This document shows positions 18,323-28,201 of a DNA stretch of 64,000 nt, one piece after another. The position numbers were made by a program, and so were the translations under genes. Within the stretch, counting starts at the first letter, position 1, and each line of letters starts with the position of its first letter. The notes below the pieces were generated by a model. It ran no database searches, was not told the origin of the DNA, and saw nothing but the letters and a program-made list of their open reading frames with translations. The DNA comes from Caballeronia turbans (GTDB lineage Bacteria; Pseudomonadota; Gammaproteobacteria; Burkholderiales; Burkholderiaceae), in NCBI GenBank assembly GCA_001544655.2, contig FCOD02000014.1, forward strand, positions 62,001 through 126,000, read 5' to 3'.

Positions 18323-20892
18323 AAAATCCTTTTCGCATGTTTTGCCAGTAGCTGGGCCGTTCTCTTGAAGCCGTGCGCCGCGTAATACGCCTGGACGTTG
18401 CGCAGTTTCGTGCGCCGCAGTTCGTTCATGAGCTGGGCGGGCACGACGGCAGCGGCCATCGACTGCAGGGGCGACACTGAGGATGGCGTGCCCTGCATCG
18501 CGAGGCACGGTGCAGCGCCGTTCTGAAACCACGACGTCGACTGCAGCACGATGCCGAGCTCCGCGATGCCCACCGCGCGAAGTTCCGCGGACGGCTGGCT
18601 GGCGTGCGGCAGGTCGCGCAGGTGCTGCCGGTATTCGCTCTTGAGCGCGGCGACGTGCGGCGTGAGCGTCGGGTAGAGTTCCTCACGCTGACGCGCCGCG
18701 ATATGCGCCTTGAGCCGGGCAAGCAGCGCGCGATCTTCGGCGAGCAAGCGGATCGCATTGATGAGATCGCCTTCCGCGCCGACGCGAATCTTAATGCCAT
18801 TGACTTGATTCTTCACCCGTTCGCCGAGCGCGCCGATGTCGGACACGACCGGCACGATACCGTTCTGCCAGGCCTCCGAGAGCGTAAGGCAATACGTCTC
18901 GGGCCAGATGGACACATGCACCGATACGTCGCACTCGAGCAGTGCCGGAGGAAGCTGGTCCGCGACGTAGGTGCCGTGGACGAACACGTTCGGAAACATC
19001 GCCTTGTCGTTCAGGTATGCGTAGCCATCGTCGATGCGCCCGAACACATGGAACTCCACGGCGGCATTCGCCAATGCCGCCGCGGCGGGTGCGAACAAGT
19101 CGCCGCCCTTGCCGACCGTCACGTTGCCAAGGAGCGCCACCTTCAATGGTCCGGCCGGCCGTGTCGCTTCTTGCGCGTTGGCGCATTGCGGCTTGGGCGC
19201 GAGGACGGGTTCGTCGTCGAGGATTGGCACCGGCAGCACCCGCACGCCCAGATGCTGGCGCACGGCAGGGTAAATCCCGCCGACCAGATTGCGTACGCCG
19301 GCTGTATTGAAAAAGATAAGGTCCGACGCCGCGAGCACGCCGTTCCAGAAATCCCGGCGCGCCGCCTGGGAGCCCGGCAGGATCTGACGCTTCTTCCAGA
19401 GACAGAGATCGCATTGCGCGAGCGACACATCCGGCGCGCCGCAGAATTCGCCCTTGAACGAGATCAATTGATATTCGTTGCACACGGGCAGATAGTCGTG
19501 AACCGTCATCGCGGTCGGAATGCCGAGCGATCGGGCCACATACACCAGCGACGGCGGGTGGCCGATGAAATGCTGGAAATGAACGAAGTCCACCTTGCGC
19601 TCGATCAGCATCGCGTGGAACGCCTTCTCCCGCTCGGGCGATGACAACATCTGCACGGCGTACGGCTCTTTGAACGTGTAACGCTTGAGCAGCGAGTACT
19701 CCTGGTCGAGCAGAAGCGCGTCCCAATGCTCGCCTGCGCCTCCGCGCACATAGAACAGGATGTCGAATTCGTCGCCGAGCTTCGCGCGCAGCCGATCCAG
19801 ATAAATCTCGACACCGCCGAAATCGCCGCGCGCCACGTAGTTATGGCTCACGAAGAGAAGCGTCTTGCGTGCGGGCTTCGCGGGGTCGCGCGGAATCGCA
19901 ACATCGCTCGCGAGCGGTTTCGGCGGAAGATTGGCGGCTTCGCCGAGCATCGTCGCCACGCGTTGGTCGTAGGTGTGATCGCGCAACGCACGCTCACGCG
20001 CGGCCGTCGCGATCTCGTTACGATACGCGCGGTCGTCGATGACGTCGGATGCCTTGCGGATGAAATCCCTTGCGTCCGAGAACAGAACGATCTCGCGCCC
20101 CGGCTCGAACGCGAGCGCAACCTCGGCAAGCGACTCCTGCACGAGCTGGACGCCGCCCGCGAGCGCCGCTTCGAAGAGACGCGGCGGCGGCGTTTCGGCG
20201 AATTCGCGGTTTCCCGACGCGGAGAAGACACGCGGCAGCAAGATCGTGATGGCCGAGCGGTTCACGAAGCGTCCGAAATCGGGCGGCGAAGTGCGCCATG
20301 TAATCAGGCTTTCGGGCAGATCGACGTTACGCGGAGGCAGATGCTCGTTCACCGGCAGTGCGAGCTTGAAGCGCCAGTCGGCAGGCATGTCGCCGAGTAT
20401 CGATCGAACGAACGCCGTGCGGTTGGGCCATGCGGTGCCTGCGAAAAAGAGGTCGTAACGCAACGGCTTGTCGGTGGGAAGCACTGGAATGCTGTGAAAC
20501 TCGACGGCGCCCGCAAGCGGCAGGTGGCGTCCCTTCGAACCGTATTCGGCGACGCTCGATGAATCGTTGGTGAAGACCAAATCGAAGATCTCAGCGTTGC
20601 GCTTGTTGATCGAGATTTCGTAGGGATCTTCCGTCACCCACAGGATCGAGCGACCGCATTCATGCGCGAGTCGCCTGCACAAGGTCGTGTCGAGCTCCTC
20701 GCCGTCGAATGCAATGAAGAGGTCGCACCGGTTGCGATAGGCGAGTTCGATGGCATCGATGGCATCGGCCTTGATGACGAGTTCAACGTCGCCGGAACGC
20801 GCGAGCGCCTCGCGCAGCGCAATGCAAATATAGTGATTGGGGTTGCGAAACTTGGTGTCGAGTAACAGAACCCGGTATTTACGGTTTGTCAT
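18310..20892 (-). CDS. Fused CgeB-like and GT4 glycosyltransferase
   Basis: A protein of about 860 residues starting at ATG 20892. A GTG six codons upstream is possible. Residues 1-330 are a CgeB-like transferase (CGRSILWVTEDPYEIS; PPPRLFEAALAGGVQLVQE; RDHTYDQRVATML). Residues ~345-700 are a GT4 transferase (FVSHNYVARGDFGGVEIYLDRL; VALLGNVTVGKGGDLFAPAA; WPETYCLTLSEAWQNGIVPVVSD). The final ~100 residues are helical and not assigned. Two active domains suggest it adds two sugars or polymerises a repeat. It is the first gene of the minus-strand operon leading to wzm-wzt and faces the divergent 20968 gene across 75 bases. Confidence 0.75.
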   Translation of the reverse strand: MTNRKYRVLLLDTKFRNPNHYICIALREALARSGDVELVIKADAIDAIELAYRNRCDLFIAFDGEELDTTLCRRLAHECGRSILWVTEDPYEISINKRNAEIFDLVFTNDSSSVAEYGSKGRHLPLAGAVEFHSIPVLPTDKPLRYDLFFAGTAWPNRTAFVRSILGDMPADWRFKLALPVNEHLPPRNVDLPESLITWRTSPPDFGRFVNRSAITILLPRVFSASGNREFAETPPPRLFEAALAGGVQLVQESLAEVALAFEPGREIVLFSDARDFIRKASDVIDDRAYRNEIATAARERALRDHTYDQRVATMLGEAANLPPKPLASDVAIPRDPAKPARKTLLFVSHNYVARGDFGGVEIYLDRLRAKLGDEFDILFYVRGGAGEHWDALLLDQEYSLLKRYTFKEPYAVQMLSSPEREKAFHAMLIERKVDFVHFQHFIGHPPSLVYVARSLGIPTAMTVHDYLPVCNEYQLISFKGEFCGAPDVSLAQCDLCLWKKRQILPGSQAARRDFWNGVLAASDLIFFNTAGVRNLVGGIYPAVRQHLGVRVLPVPILDDEPVLAPKPQCANAQEATRPAGPLKVALLGNVTVGKGGDLFAPAAAALANAAVEFHVFGRIDDGYAYLNDKAMFPNVFVHGTYVADQLPPALLECDVSVHVSIWPETYCLTLSEAWQNGIVPVVSDIGALGERVKNQVNGIKIRVGAEGDLINAIRLLAEDRALLARLKAHIAARQREELYPTLTPHVAALKSEYRQHLRDLPHASQPSAELRAVGIAELGIVLQSTSWFQNGAAPCLAMQGTPSSVSPLQSMAAAVVPAQLMNELRRTKLRNVQAYYAAHGFKRTAQLLAKHAKRILWTR

Positions 20893-20967
20893 GAATATCC
20901 CAGTGATCACTCTCTCGGTGCTCTAATCCCTTTCAATTGACCGGCGACAGCTTGTTCGATTACCCTT

Positions 20968-21897
20968 GTGCCGAATTATCCACTCGGGCTTCGTCACTTG
21001 TCTCGCCGCACCGCCGCTGTCATTGTCACATACGAGCCCGAGGCCGAAACGCTGGCGCGGCTGATTCAGTCGCTTTCCGCGCAGGTACGCACCGTCTTTA
21101 TCGTCGATAATGCGTCGTCCAATTTTGCGCATTGGCAAGACATCCTTGCGCCAGTCGATTGTCGTGTGATCCGCATGGCGGACAACGAGGGCATCGCGGC
21201 CGCGCTCAATCGCGGGCTGATCGCCGCCGAGGGCGAGCCGGGGCTCGATTTTTGCGCCATCTTCGACCAGGACAGCGCGCCTTCGGAACGGATGATCGAA
21301 GCGCTCGAACAGCATCACGACCAACTATCCCGGCGCGGTCCCGTTGCGCAGATCGGCCCGTATTTCTTCGAGCACAATCGCGGCATCTTTCTGCCGTTCA
21401 TCGAGTTCAGATTCGGCATTCCGCGCCGCAAGCGCGATCCGGGCAACGGCACCTGGACCACCGCCGATTACCTGATTTCATCGGGATCGCTGCTCTCGCT
21501 CGCCGCGCTCAAAAAAATCGGCAACATGGACGAGTCGCTGTTCATCGATTACGTCGATATTGAATGGGGGTTGCGCGCCCAGGCGGCGGGCTTCCAGAGC
21601 TACGGCGCATTCGATGTCCGCATGGAACACCGCATAGGCGAGGAAGCGCTCGATGTGGCGGGCTTTCGCCTCGCCGTCCACAAACCGCTGCGCCGCTATT
21701 ACTACTATCGGAACGCCGTGCTGCTGTGCCGCCGCCCCTATATTTCGCTCGCGTGGAAGGTCAGCGAAATGACGCGGCTCGGCATCAAGTTCGTGATCTT
21801 CAGCACGATGTCGAAACGCCGCCGGGAAGACTTCGTCATGATGACGCGAGGCATTCGCGACGGCTTGCGCGGCAAGACGGGCAAGTACCAGCATTAA
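20968..21897 (+). CDS. Glycosyltransferase family 2, RfbF-like rhamnosyltransferase
   Basis: A 309-residue protein whose first codon is GTG at 20968. A TTG about 11 codons later is an alternative. Motifs are AAVIVTYEPEAETLARLI, NEGIAAALNRGL, FDQDSAPSERM (DxD as DQD), and ESLFIDYVDIEWGLRAQAAGF, the rhamnosyltransferase signature region. It ends with the RRYYYYRNAVLLCRR helix shared with the gene at 16410-17351. It is alone on the plus strand, between the divergent 860-residue transferase and the convergent rfbD. It probably transfers L-rhamnose, consistent with rfbBACD next door, but specificity is inferred. Confidence 0.78.
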   Translation: MPNYPLGLRHLSRRTAAVIVTYEPEAETLARLIQSLSAQVRTVFIVDNASSNFAHWQDILAPVDCRVIRMADNEGIAAALNRGLIAAEGEPGLDFCAIFDQDSAPSERMIEALEQHHDQLSRRGPVAQIGPYFFEHNRGIFLPFIEFRFGIPRRKRDPGNGTWTTADYLISSGSLLSLAALKKIGNMDESLFIDYVDIEWGLRAQAAGFQSYGAFDVRMEHRIGEEALDVAGFRLAVHKPLRRYYYYRNAVLLCRRPYISLAWKVSEMTRLGIKFVIFSTMSKRRREDFVMMTRGIRDGLRGKTGKYQH

Positions 21898-21916
21898 CGC
21901 GGCGATACACGCCGCG
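21898..21916. terminator. GC-rich hairpin between convergent genes
   Basis: A perfect 7-bp stem (CGCGGCG / CGCCGCG) with a 5-base loop starts right after the stop codon of the plus-strand glycosyltransferase, between it and convergent rfbD. No U-tract follows, so its use as a terminator is uncertain. Confidence 0.4.
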
Positions 21917-21933
21917 CCCACGGACTGCGGTCG

Positions 21934-22824
21934 TCAACGCTCGGTGAGACACAACCGCAACGCTTCATCCCATTGCGGAACCTGCAAGCCGAATGTTTGC
22001 GCGAGCTTGTCGCACGACATGCGCGAGTTGGCGGGCCGCTTCGCCGGCGTCGGGTACTCGCTCGCGGGAATCGATTCGACGACCGGCTTCTTCTCCAGTG
22101 CAGCCAGATCGAAGATGGCCTGCGCGAAACCGGCCCACGACGTCGATCCGCCCGCGCAGAGATGATAGACGCCCGCTCTCGACTTCCACCAGTCCTGGCC
22201 GCCAACGACGCCCTGAGCGGTGATGTGCGCGACGAGCGTCGCGATTGTCTTGCTCCACGTAGGCGCGCCATGCTGGTCGCCGACGATGCGCAGCGCCGGC
22301 TTGTCGGCTGCGAGACGGAGCATCGTCAGCAGGAAGTTCTTGCCACGCAGCCCGTAGACCCAGCTCGTGCGCAGCACGAGCGCCGCGCCGCCCACCTGAG
22401 CGATGGCCGCTTCGCCGGCGAGCTTGCTCGCGCCGTACACATTCTGTGGATTCGTGGCGTCGGTCTCGACATAGGCTTCGGCCTTCGTGCCGTCGAACAC
22501 GTAGTCGGTCGAGAAATGCACGAACGCAGCGTTCAGCTTGCGTGCCTCTTCGGCGATGACCCCGGGCGCCTCCCCGTTCACACGCATGGCCGCGGCGCTG
22601 TCCTGCTCGGCCTGATCGACCGCCGTGTAAGCCGCAGGATTCACGATCAGCGCGGGTTTCACATCGCGAATCACCGCGCGGATCTGATCGAGATCGGACA
22701 GATCGAACTGCTTGCGCTCGAGCGCGACGATCCGCCCGAGCCCCTGAAGCGTGCGCGCCAGCTCGAAGCCCACCTGGCCATTCACGCCGGTGACCAGAAC
22801 CGTTTTCTGCGGCGCGGCGCTCAT
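21934..22824 (-). CDS. rfbD: dTDP-4-dehydrorhamnose reductase
   Basis: The 296-residue product starts at ATG 22824 ([13 protein letters not shown]) and reduces dTDP-4-dehydro-L-rhamnose to dTDP-L-rhamnose with NAD(P)H, the last step of the pathway. It shows the GVNGQVG nucleotide-binding motif near the N-terminus, the FSTDYVFDG strand, and the YGASKLAGE YxxxK catalytic pair. The ATGA overlap with rfbC (22821-22824) shows coupled translation. It is the last gene of the rfbBACD operon and is cytoplasmic. Confidence 0.93.
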   Translation of the reverse strand: MSAAPQKTVLVTGVNGQVGFELARTLQGLGRIVALERKQFDLSDLDQIRAVIRDVKPALIVNPAAYTAVDQAEQDSAAAMRVNGEAPGVIAEEARKLNAAFVHFSTDYVFDGTKAEAYVETDATNPQNVYGASKLAGEAAIAQVGGAALVLRTSWVYGLRGKNFLLTMLRLAADKPALRIVGDQHGAPTWSKTIATLVAHITAQGVVGGQDWWKSRAGVYHLCAGGSTSWAGFAQAIFDLAALEKKPVVESIPASEYPTPAKRPANSRMSCDKLAQTFGLQVPQWDEALRLCLTER

Positions 22825-23372
22825 GCAAACGTCTCCGCGTCCGCGAGATACTTGCCTGCCGCATCCTTCGCCGCAAGCATCGGCTCGAAATCGATCGGCC
22901 ATTCGATCCCGATCTCCTTGTCATTCCACACGATGCTGCGTTCGAACTCGGGAAACCAGTAATCCGTCGTCTTATACAGAAACTGCGCCGCATCCGACAA
23001 CACGACGAAACCATGCGCAAAACCCGGCGGAATCCACAGCTGGCGATTATTTTCCGCCGACAGCGTCACGCCCACCCACTTGCCGAAGTTCGGCGAGCTC
23101 TTGCGGATATCGACGGCGACATCGAACACTTCGCCCTCCACGACGCGCACGAGCTTGCCCTGCGCATGCTGAATCTGGTAATGCAGCCCGCGCAGCACCC
23201 CCTTCGCCGAACGCGAATGATTGTCCTGCACGAATTCGACGCCCGCCTCGACTTGCTCCGCGAATTCGCGCGCGTTGAAGCTCTCGTAAAAGAACCCGCG
23301 CGCATCGCCAAACACCTTCGGCTCGATGATCTTGACTTCGGGCAGCCCCGTAGCGATTACTTGGATGGCCAT
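22821..23372 (-). CDS. rfbC: dTDP-4-dehydrorhamnose 3,5-epimerase
   Basis: The 183-residue product starts at ATG 23372 ([16 protein letters not shown]). It converts dTDP-4-keto-6-deoxy-glucose to dTDP-4-dehydro-L-rhamnose. Recognisable are the RmlC cupin features: [31 protein letters not shown] with the catalytic His region, [10 protein letters not shown], and [12 protein letters not shown]. Length and order match the family. It overlaps rfbA by 16 bases and rfbD by 4. Confidence 0.93.
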   Translation of the reverse strand: MAIQVIATGLPEVKIIEPKVFGDARGFFYESFNAREFAEQVEAGVEFVQDNHSRSAKGVLRGLHYQIQHAQGKLVRVVEGEVFDVAVDIRKSSPNFGKWVGVTLSAENNRQLWIPPGFAHGFVVLSDAAQFLYKTTDYWFPEFERSIVWNDKEIGIEWPIDFEPMLAAKDAAGKYLADAETFA

Positions 23373-24250
23373 GCGACTTGGTCCTTGGGAAGATTGAGCA
23401 GATATTGACCGTAGGCGTTCTTCGAGAGCGGCTTCGCCAGCGCGAGCAACTGTTCCTCGCCTATCCAGCTCTTGCGATACGCAATTTCCTCCGGACACGC
23501 CACTACGAGTCCTTGCCGCTTCTGCAATGTCGCGATAAACGTCGCCGCTTCGATCAGCGAATCGTGCGTGCCGGTGTCGAGCCACGCATAGCCGCGCCCC
23601 ATGATCTCGACATCGAGCATCTTCTGTTCGAGATAGCGCGAGTTGACATCGGTGATTTCGAGTTCGCCGCGTGCCGACGGCTTGATGTCCGCGGCGATGT
23701 CGCACACGCGGTTGTCGTAGAAATACAGGCCCGTCACCGCGTAATTTGAACGCGGCTGCGCGGGCTTCTCTTCGATCGACAATGCGCGGAACTGCTGGTC
23801 GAACTCGACCACGCCGTAACGCTCGGGATCATGCACGTGATAGGCAAACACCGTCGCGCCGTCCGTTCGGGCGCTGGCGCCCTCCAGTTGCTTGGCGAGA
23901 TCGTGACCGTAAAAAATGTTGTCACCGAGAATCAACGCGGACGGATCATTACCGACAAATTCCTTGCCGATGATGAACGCCTGCGCGAGCCCGTCGGGCG
24001 ACGGCTGCACCGCGTACTGGATGTTCATGCCCCACTGGTTGCCGTCGCCGAGCATCGACTCGAACCGCGGTGTGTCCTGCGGCGTCGAGATGACGAGCAC
24101 GTCGCGAATGCCCGCGATCATCAGCGTCGAAAGCGGATAGTAGATCATCGGCTTGTCGTAGACAGGCAGAAGCTGCTTCGACACCGCGTGAGTGATCGGA
24201 TAAAGCCGCGTGCCGGAGCCACCGGCGAGAATGATGCCTTTGCGCGCCAT
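23357..24250 (-). CDS. rfbA: Glucose-1-phosphate thymidylyltransferase
   Basis: The 297-residue product starts at ATG 24250 ([16 protein letters not shown]). It makes dTDP-glucose from dTTP and glucose-1-phosphate, the first committed step to dTDP-L-rhamnose. The [11 protein letters not shown] nucleotide-binding loop, [24 protein letters not shown] and [14 protein letters not shown] are all present, and length is normal. Its start is 10 bases downstream of the rfbB stop in the same operon. It is usually feedback-inhibited by dTDP-rhamnose, as in the family generally. Confidence 0.94.
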   Translation of the reverse strand: MARKGIILAGGSGTRLYPITHAVSKQLLPVYDKPMIYYPLSTLMIAGIRDVLVISTPQDTPRFESMLGDGNQWGMNIQYAVQPSPDGLAQAFIIGKEFVGNDPSALILGDNIFYGHDLAKQLEGASARTDGATVFAYHVHDPERYGVVEFDQQFRALSIEEKPAQPRSNYAVTGLYFYDNRVCDIAADIKPSARGELEITDVNSRYLEQKMLDVEIMGRGYAWLDTGTHDSLIEAATFIATLQKRQGLVVACPEEIAYRKSWIGEEQLLALAKPLSKNAYGQYLLNLPKDQVAWPSK

Positions 24251-24260
24251 CGTCAGCCCC

Positions 24261-25322
24261 TCACGCGCGCTGCGCGTAGTTCGTCTCGACCCACTTCCGG
24301 TACTCGCCGGAAGCGACTTCATCGGCCCACGCTTGATTGTCCAGATACCACTGGACCGTCTTGGCGAGACCGGTCTCGAACGTTTCCGCAGGCTTCCAGC
24401 CGAGCTCGCGCTCCAGCTTGCGCGCGTCGATCGCATAGCGGCGGTCGTGGCCCGGACGGTCCTTCACATAAGTGATCTGATCGCGATACGAACCGCTCGA
24501 TTTCGGCTTTGCCTCATCGAGCAAGTCGCACAGCGTGTGCACGACTTCGAGATTCTTCTTCTCGTTCCAGCCGCCGACGTTGTACGTCTCGCCCGGCGTG
24601 CCGCGCGCGAGCACTTCCCGGATGGCGGAGCAGTGGTCGCCCACGTACAGCCAGTCACGCACGTTCTGGCCGTCGCCGTAGACCGGCAAGGGCTTGCCCG
24701 CGAGCGCGTTCGCGATCATCAGCGGAATCAGCTTTTCAGGGAACTGGTACGGCCCGTAGTTGTTCGAGCAATTCGTAGTTAGAACCGGCAGGCCGTAGGT
24801 GTGGTGATACGCGCGCACCAAGTGATCGGAGCCCGCCTTGGTCGCCGAATAGGGGCTGTTCGGCGCGTAAGGCGTGGTTTCGGAGAACTGCGGATCGGTG
24901 GCGGAGAGCGAGCCGAACACTTCGTCCGTCGACACGTGCAGGAAGCGGAACACAAGCTTCTCTTCTTCGGGCACCTTGCTCCAGTACATCCGCGCGGCTT
25001 CGAGCAGCGTGAACGTGCCGACGACGTTGGTCTGCACGAAATCGGCCGGTCCGTGGATCGAACGATCGACATGGCTCTCGGCTGCGAAATGCAGGATCGC
25101 ACGCGGCTTGTGCTTGGCCAGCAATGCATCGATCGCGGCGCGGTCGCAAATGTCCGCGCGCGCGAACACGTGACGGTCGTCGTCCTTGAGCGACTTGAGC
25201 GTTCCCAAATTGCCCGCGTACGTCAGCTTGTCGACGTTGAGAACGGGTTCATCCGAAGCGTTGAGCCAATCCAGAACAAAGTTGGCGCCGATAAAACCGG
25301 CGCCGCCCGTCACGAGAATCAT
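24261..25322 (-). CDS. rfbB: dTDP-glucose 4,6-dehydratase
   Basis: A 353-residue short-chain dehydrogenase/reductase that dehydrates dTDP-glucose to dTDP-4-keto-6-deoxyglucose using bound NAD. Visible are [10 protein letters not shown] at the N-terminus, the catalytic STDEVFG (Asp-Glu pair), [11 protein letters not shown] (YxxxK), [17 protein letters not shown] and [11 protein letters not shown]. It is the first gene of the rfbBACD operon. The upstream 350 bases hold a -10-like TATACT on the minus strand. Confidence 0.95.
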   Translation of the reverse strand: MILVTGGAGFIGANFVLDWLNASDEPVLNVDKLTYAGNLGTLKSLKDDDRHVFARADICDRAAIDALLAKHKPRAILHFAAESHVDRSIHGPADFVQTNVVGTFTLLEAARMYWSKVPEEEKLVFRFLHVSTDEVFGSLSATDPQFSETTPYAPNSPYSATKAGSDHLVRAYHHTYGLPVLTTNCSNNYGPYQFPEKLIPLMIANALAGKPLPVYGDGQNVRDWLYVGDHCSAIREVLARGTPGETYNVGGWNEKKNLEVVHTLCDLLDEAKPKSSGSYRDQITYVKDRPGHDRRYAIDARKLERELGWKPAETFETGLAKTVQWYLDNQAWADEVASGEYRKWVETNYAQRA

Positions 25323-25360
25323 ATAAGCCCTCTTTGCTGACTTCAGCCAGCTTGTAAGCC

Positions 25361-25380
25361 CGAACGCACGTTCGAGTATA
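25361..25380 (-). promoter_or_regulatory. Possible rfbB promoter -10 and adjacent palindrome
   Basis: Reading the minus strand, TATACT (25380-25375) is a good -10 hexamer about 55 bases before the rfbB start. Directly next to it is the inverted repeat CGAACG-CA-CGTTCG (25361-25374), at the expected start of transcription, which could be an operator. No good -35 box is present at 17 bases. The rest of the intergenic region 25323-25673 shows nothing I can name. Confidence 0.35.
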
Positions 25381-25673
25381 GGAAAACTTGCCCGCCTGGC
25401 GCTGTTTTTGTGAAAAGTCGGAATCTATGACTGATCCAAACCTGTTTCTCGTCGCCTTTCGGTCAACCGCTAATTATAAGGCCACGCCATGCAAAAACTA
25501 CACGACTAACAACTTGATACAGCTACCTATTTATGGTTGCACACGTTGCAAAAAAGTGTCATTACGCGGCAGCGTCCCTATTTATCTGACCGCAGATACT
25601 CATGGCGTGTTTCATAATGCGCGGATCGCGCACTTAAGCCGGCTCGCGGCTCCTTCAAAACCCGTAATCTCCG

Positions 25674-26573
25674 ATGACCGACGCCCTCACCTCCAGTCTC
25701 GACCTCGCCTCCGCCCCGCTCGTCTTCGGCGATCTTCAGGGCTGCTGCGACCCTTTCGAGCGTCTCCTGAAGAAAGCCGCGCCCGAGCCCGGCACGCCGC
25801 TCTGGTTCGCCGGCGATCTGATCAATCGTGGCCCCAAGTCGTTGCAAACCCTACGCGAAGTGATCGCCCTCGGCTCGCGCGCAACCGTCGTGCTCGGCAA
25901 TCACGATCTCAATTTGCTTTCAGTCGCGGCGGGTCTGCGCAAGCCGAAAAAAGGCGACACCCTCGATGAAATTCTCGAAGCGCCCGACGCCGCCGATCTC
26001 ATCGAGTGGGTGCGTCACAAGCCGGTCGCGCACTTCGAAAACAATGTGCTGATGGTCCACGCGGGCGTGCTGCCGCAATGGGACGCGACGATGACGATGG
26101 AGCTCGCGCACGAGCTCGAACAGGCGTTGCGTGCGCCGAACTGGAAGGAGACGCTCGCGTCGCTTTACGGCAACGAGCCGCATCGATGGGAAGATTCGCT
26201 CAAGGGCGCTGATCGGCTGCGCGTGATCTACAACGCGTTGTCGCGCATCCGCTTCTGCACGCCCGAAGGCGCAATGGAATTCGCCAACAACGGCGGCCCC
26301 GATGCCGCGCCGCCCGGCTATGTGCCGTGGTTTGACGTACAGAACCGACGCACGCAGGACGTAACAATTGTGTTCGGCCATTGGGCCGCGCTCGGCCTGA
26401 TGGTCCGCGAAAACGTGCTGTGTCTTGACTCGGGCTGCGTGTGGGGCAACAAGCTATCGGCGGTATTGCTGACCGCTGATCCGGCCCAACGCGTAATCAC
26501 GCAGGTGAGCTGCTCGGTCAATCACCCCGGCAAAGCCCGGAGCTTTTTGAAGCACTCGAAAGCTCGAGATTGA
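25674..26573 (+). CDS. apaH: Symmetrical bis(5'-nucleosyl)-tetraphosphatase
   Basis: A 299-residue calcineurin-like phosphoesterase that splits Ap4A into two ADP, controlling stress dinucleotides and RNA Np4 caps. Metal-site motifs are visible: VFGDLQGCCDPFERLL (GDxxG), WFAGDLINRGPKS (GDxxxRG), VVLGNHDLNLL (GNHD), MVHAGVLPQW and IVFGHWAALG. The ApaH-specific LDSGCVWGNKLSAVLL is also present. The stop codon is about 25 bases upstream of the IscB RNA scaffold, so the last residues (KHSKARD) lie near the insertion boundary. Otherwise the gene is complete. Confidence 0.93.
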   Translation: MTDALTSSLDLASAPLVFGDLQGCCDPFERLLKKAAPEPGTPLWFAGDLINRGPKSLQTLREVIALGSRATVVLGNHDLNLLSVAAGLRKPKKGDTLDEILEAPDAADLIEWVRHKPVAHFENNVLMVHAGVLPQWDATMTMELAHELEQALRAPNWKETLASLYGNEPHRWEDSLKGADRLRVIYNALSRIRFCTPEGAMEFANNGGPDAAPPGYVPWFDVQNRRTQDVTIVFGHWAALGLMVRENVLCLDSGCVWGNKLSAVLLTADPAQRVITQVSCSVNHPGKARSFLKHSKARD

Positions 26574-26583
26574 CCAGACCTAG

Positions 26584-26828
26584 CACTGTAAAGCGCTACG
26601 TTGTGCAGAGACAGCAAACCCACCGTCGAATGCTTCCTCAGTTCGACGCTCTGGAAGTCGCAGCAGCAGACAAGCCCCGGGTAGGTACGAAACGGGCTGC
26701 GACGGAAGCGAAGGCTTCACCTGCTGCACAACATGGTCGAGGGGAGCCATACCCGAAGGTATGCGTCACTAGGCCCGTAAGGCCAACCGCGCCGAACGGA
26801 CTTCGGCGGTGATCGAATAGGGGCTGCC
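26584..26828 (+). ncRNA. Omega RNA (HEARO RNA) guiding IscB, with candidate 5' guide
   Basis: The 255-base gap between apaH and iscB has no ORF but folds strongly. A 9-bp closing stem pairs 26600-26608 with 26724-26732 (GTTGTGCAG / CTGCACAAC). Inside are hairpins 26624-26630 with 26642-26648 (7 bp), 26673-26677 with 26694-26698 (5 bp), and 26705-26709 with 26714-26718 (5 bp, GAAG loop). After it come 26748-26753 with 26758-26763 (6 bp, CGAA loop) and 26790-26796 with 26802-26808 (7 bp). This size, position and multi-stem form match the RNA that lies directly 5' of iscB genes. In such RNAs the guide is at the 5' end, so about 16 bases at 26584-26599 are the candidate guide. No promoter was identified; read-through from apaH is possible. 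Confidence 0.82.
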
Positions 26829-28201
26829 TTGGCTGTTTTTGTACTCGATCGGAATGGCAGAGCGTTGATGCCGTGCAGTGAAAAGCGCGCGAGATTGCTG
26901 CTCGCGCGGGACCGCGCACGCGTGCATCGAGTTGTGACGTTCGTTATTCGGCTCACGCACCGTAACGCCAATTGCAGCAAATTTCAACCGTTGCGCCTCA
27001 AGTTCGACCCCGGTAGCAAGACCACCGGTCTAGCGCACGTGCGCGACATCGTAACGCCGAGCAAGGAGTCCGTCGAACTCATCCGCGGCGCAGCCGTACT
27101 TAATCTATTCGAACTGGCCCAACGCGGCCGGCAAATCAGTGAGGCGCTTACGGCGCGTCGGGCCATGCGTTGCCGGCGACGCGGTAAGCTGCGCTACCGT
27201 GCACCACGCTTCTCGAACCGCACGCGCTCTATGGGTTGGCTTGCCCCCTCGCTCCAGCACAGGGTTGATACTACAAAGGCCTGGGTTCATCGTATCATGC
27301 GCTGGGCACCGATCAGCGCATTCTCCAGCGAGCTCGTGCGCATCGACACGCACCTGCTCGAAAACCCTAAAGTCACTGGGGTGGGCTATCAGCGGGGAAC
27401 GCTGGCAGGCTACGAAATACGCGAATACCTTTTGGAGAACTGGGGCCGGCGTTGCTCATACTGCGACGCAAGTGGTGCGCCGCTGCAAGTAGATCACATC
27501 GTCGCTCGGGCCCGCGGTGGCACCGATCGAGTGTCGAACCTGACGCTGGCCTGCGAACCTTGCAACCGGGCAAAGGGGGCGCTGTCTGCTGAAGCATTTC
27601 TAGCGAAGCGGCCAACGCGATTGGCGAAGATCCTGTCCCAAGCGAAGCGTCCACTGAAAGATGCTGCAGCAGTGAACGCCACACGCGGGGCGCTGACCAA
27701 CGCACTGGACACGATCGGCCTACTCTTGGAACTTGCCTCAGGCGGACGTACCAAATTCAATCGGTTGGCAGTCGGTGTACCGAAAACACATGCGCTCGAC
27801 GCCGCTTGTGTCGGGGCAGTATCTGTCGTAACAAACTGGATTAGACCGATCCTGTCTATCAGCTGCACCGGTCGCGGCAGTTACCAGAGGACAGGGCTCG
27901 ACCGCTGTGGCTTCCCGCGCGGCGGATATCTGACAAGGGCAAAGCGTGTGCACGGATTCCAGACCGGCGACCTCGTGCGCGCCGATGTACCCTTTGGAAA
28001 GAAGGCTGGCACATACGTCGGCAGAGTGGCGATGCGTGCTACCGGTTACTTCAACATTCAAAGAGCTGGGAAAGTTGTACAGGGCGTCGCGCATCGGCAT
28101 TGCCGATTGGTTCAACGTGGCGACGGCTACGCATACTCCCGGATAAGCCCGGCCCACGCAGGCGCCCGCAGACGCGGTGAGGGCCCGTCGCCCTATCCCT
28201 T
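26584..28201 (+). mobile_element. Solitary IscB/HEARO-type element (OMEGA system), no transposase
   Basis: The segment holds the omega RNA and iscB and interrupts the apaH-acyltransferase neighbourhood. The right end is placed at 28201, just before GTGA (28202-28205); HEARO elements are known to insert 5' of ATGA or GTGA. The left end is placed near the start of the RNA scaffold (around 26584-26600) and is less certain. An imperfect terminal hairpin is present (AGGGC 28180-28184 with GCCCT 28190-28194, and GGATA 28141-28145 facing TATCC 28194-28198). No TnpA (Y1) gene exists in the window, so the element would need transposase in trans or is immobile. Confidence 0.75.

Noticed and set aside
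26600-26810. Possible CRISPR-like repeats because of several hairpins
   Set aside because: The hairpins differ in sequence and are not evenly spaced repeats; they are parts of a single structured RNA.
26574-26828. Short open frames within the omega RNA region (for example 26570-26812)
   Set aside because: The strong nested stems explain the region; the translations have no family features and no ribosome-binding sites.
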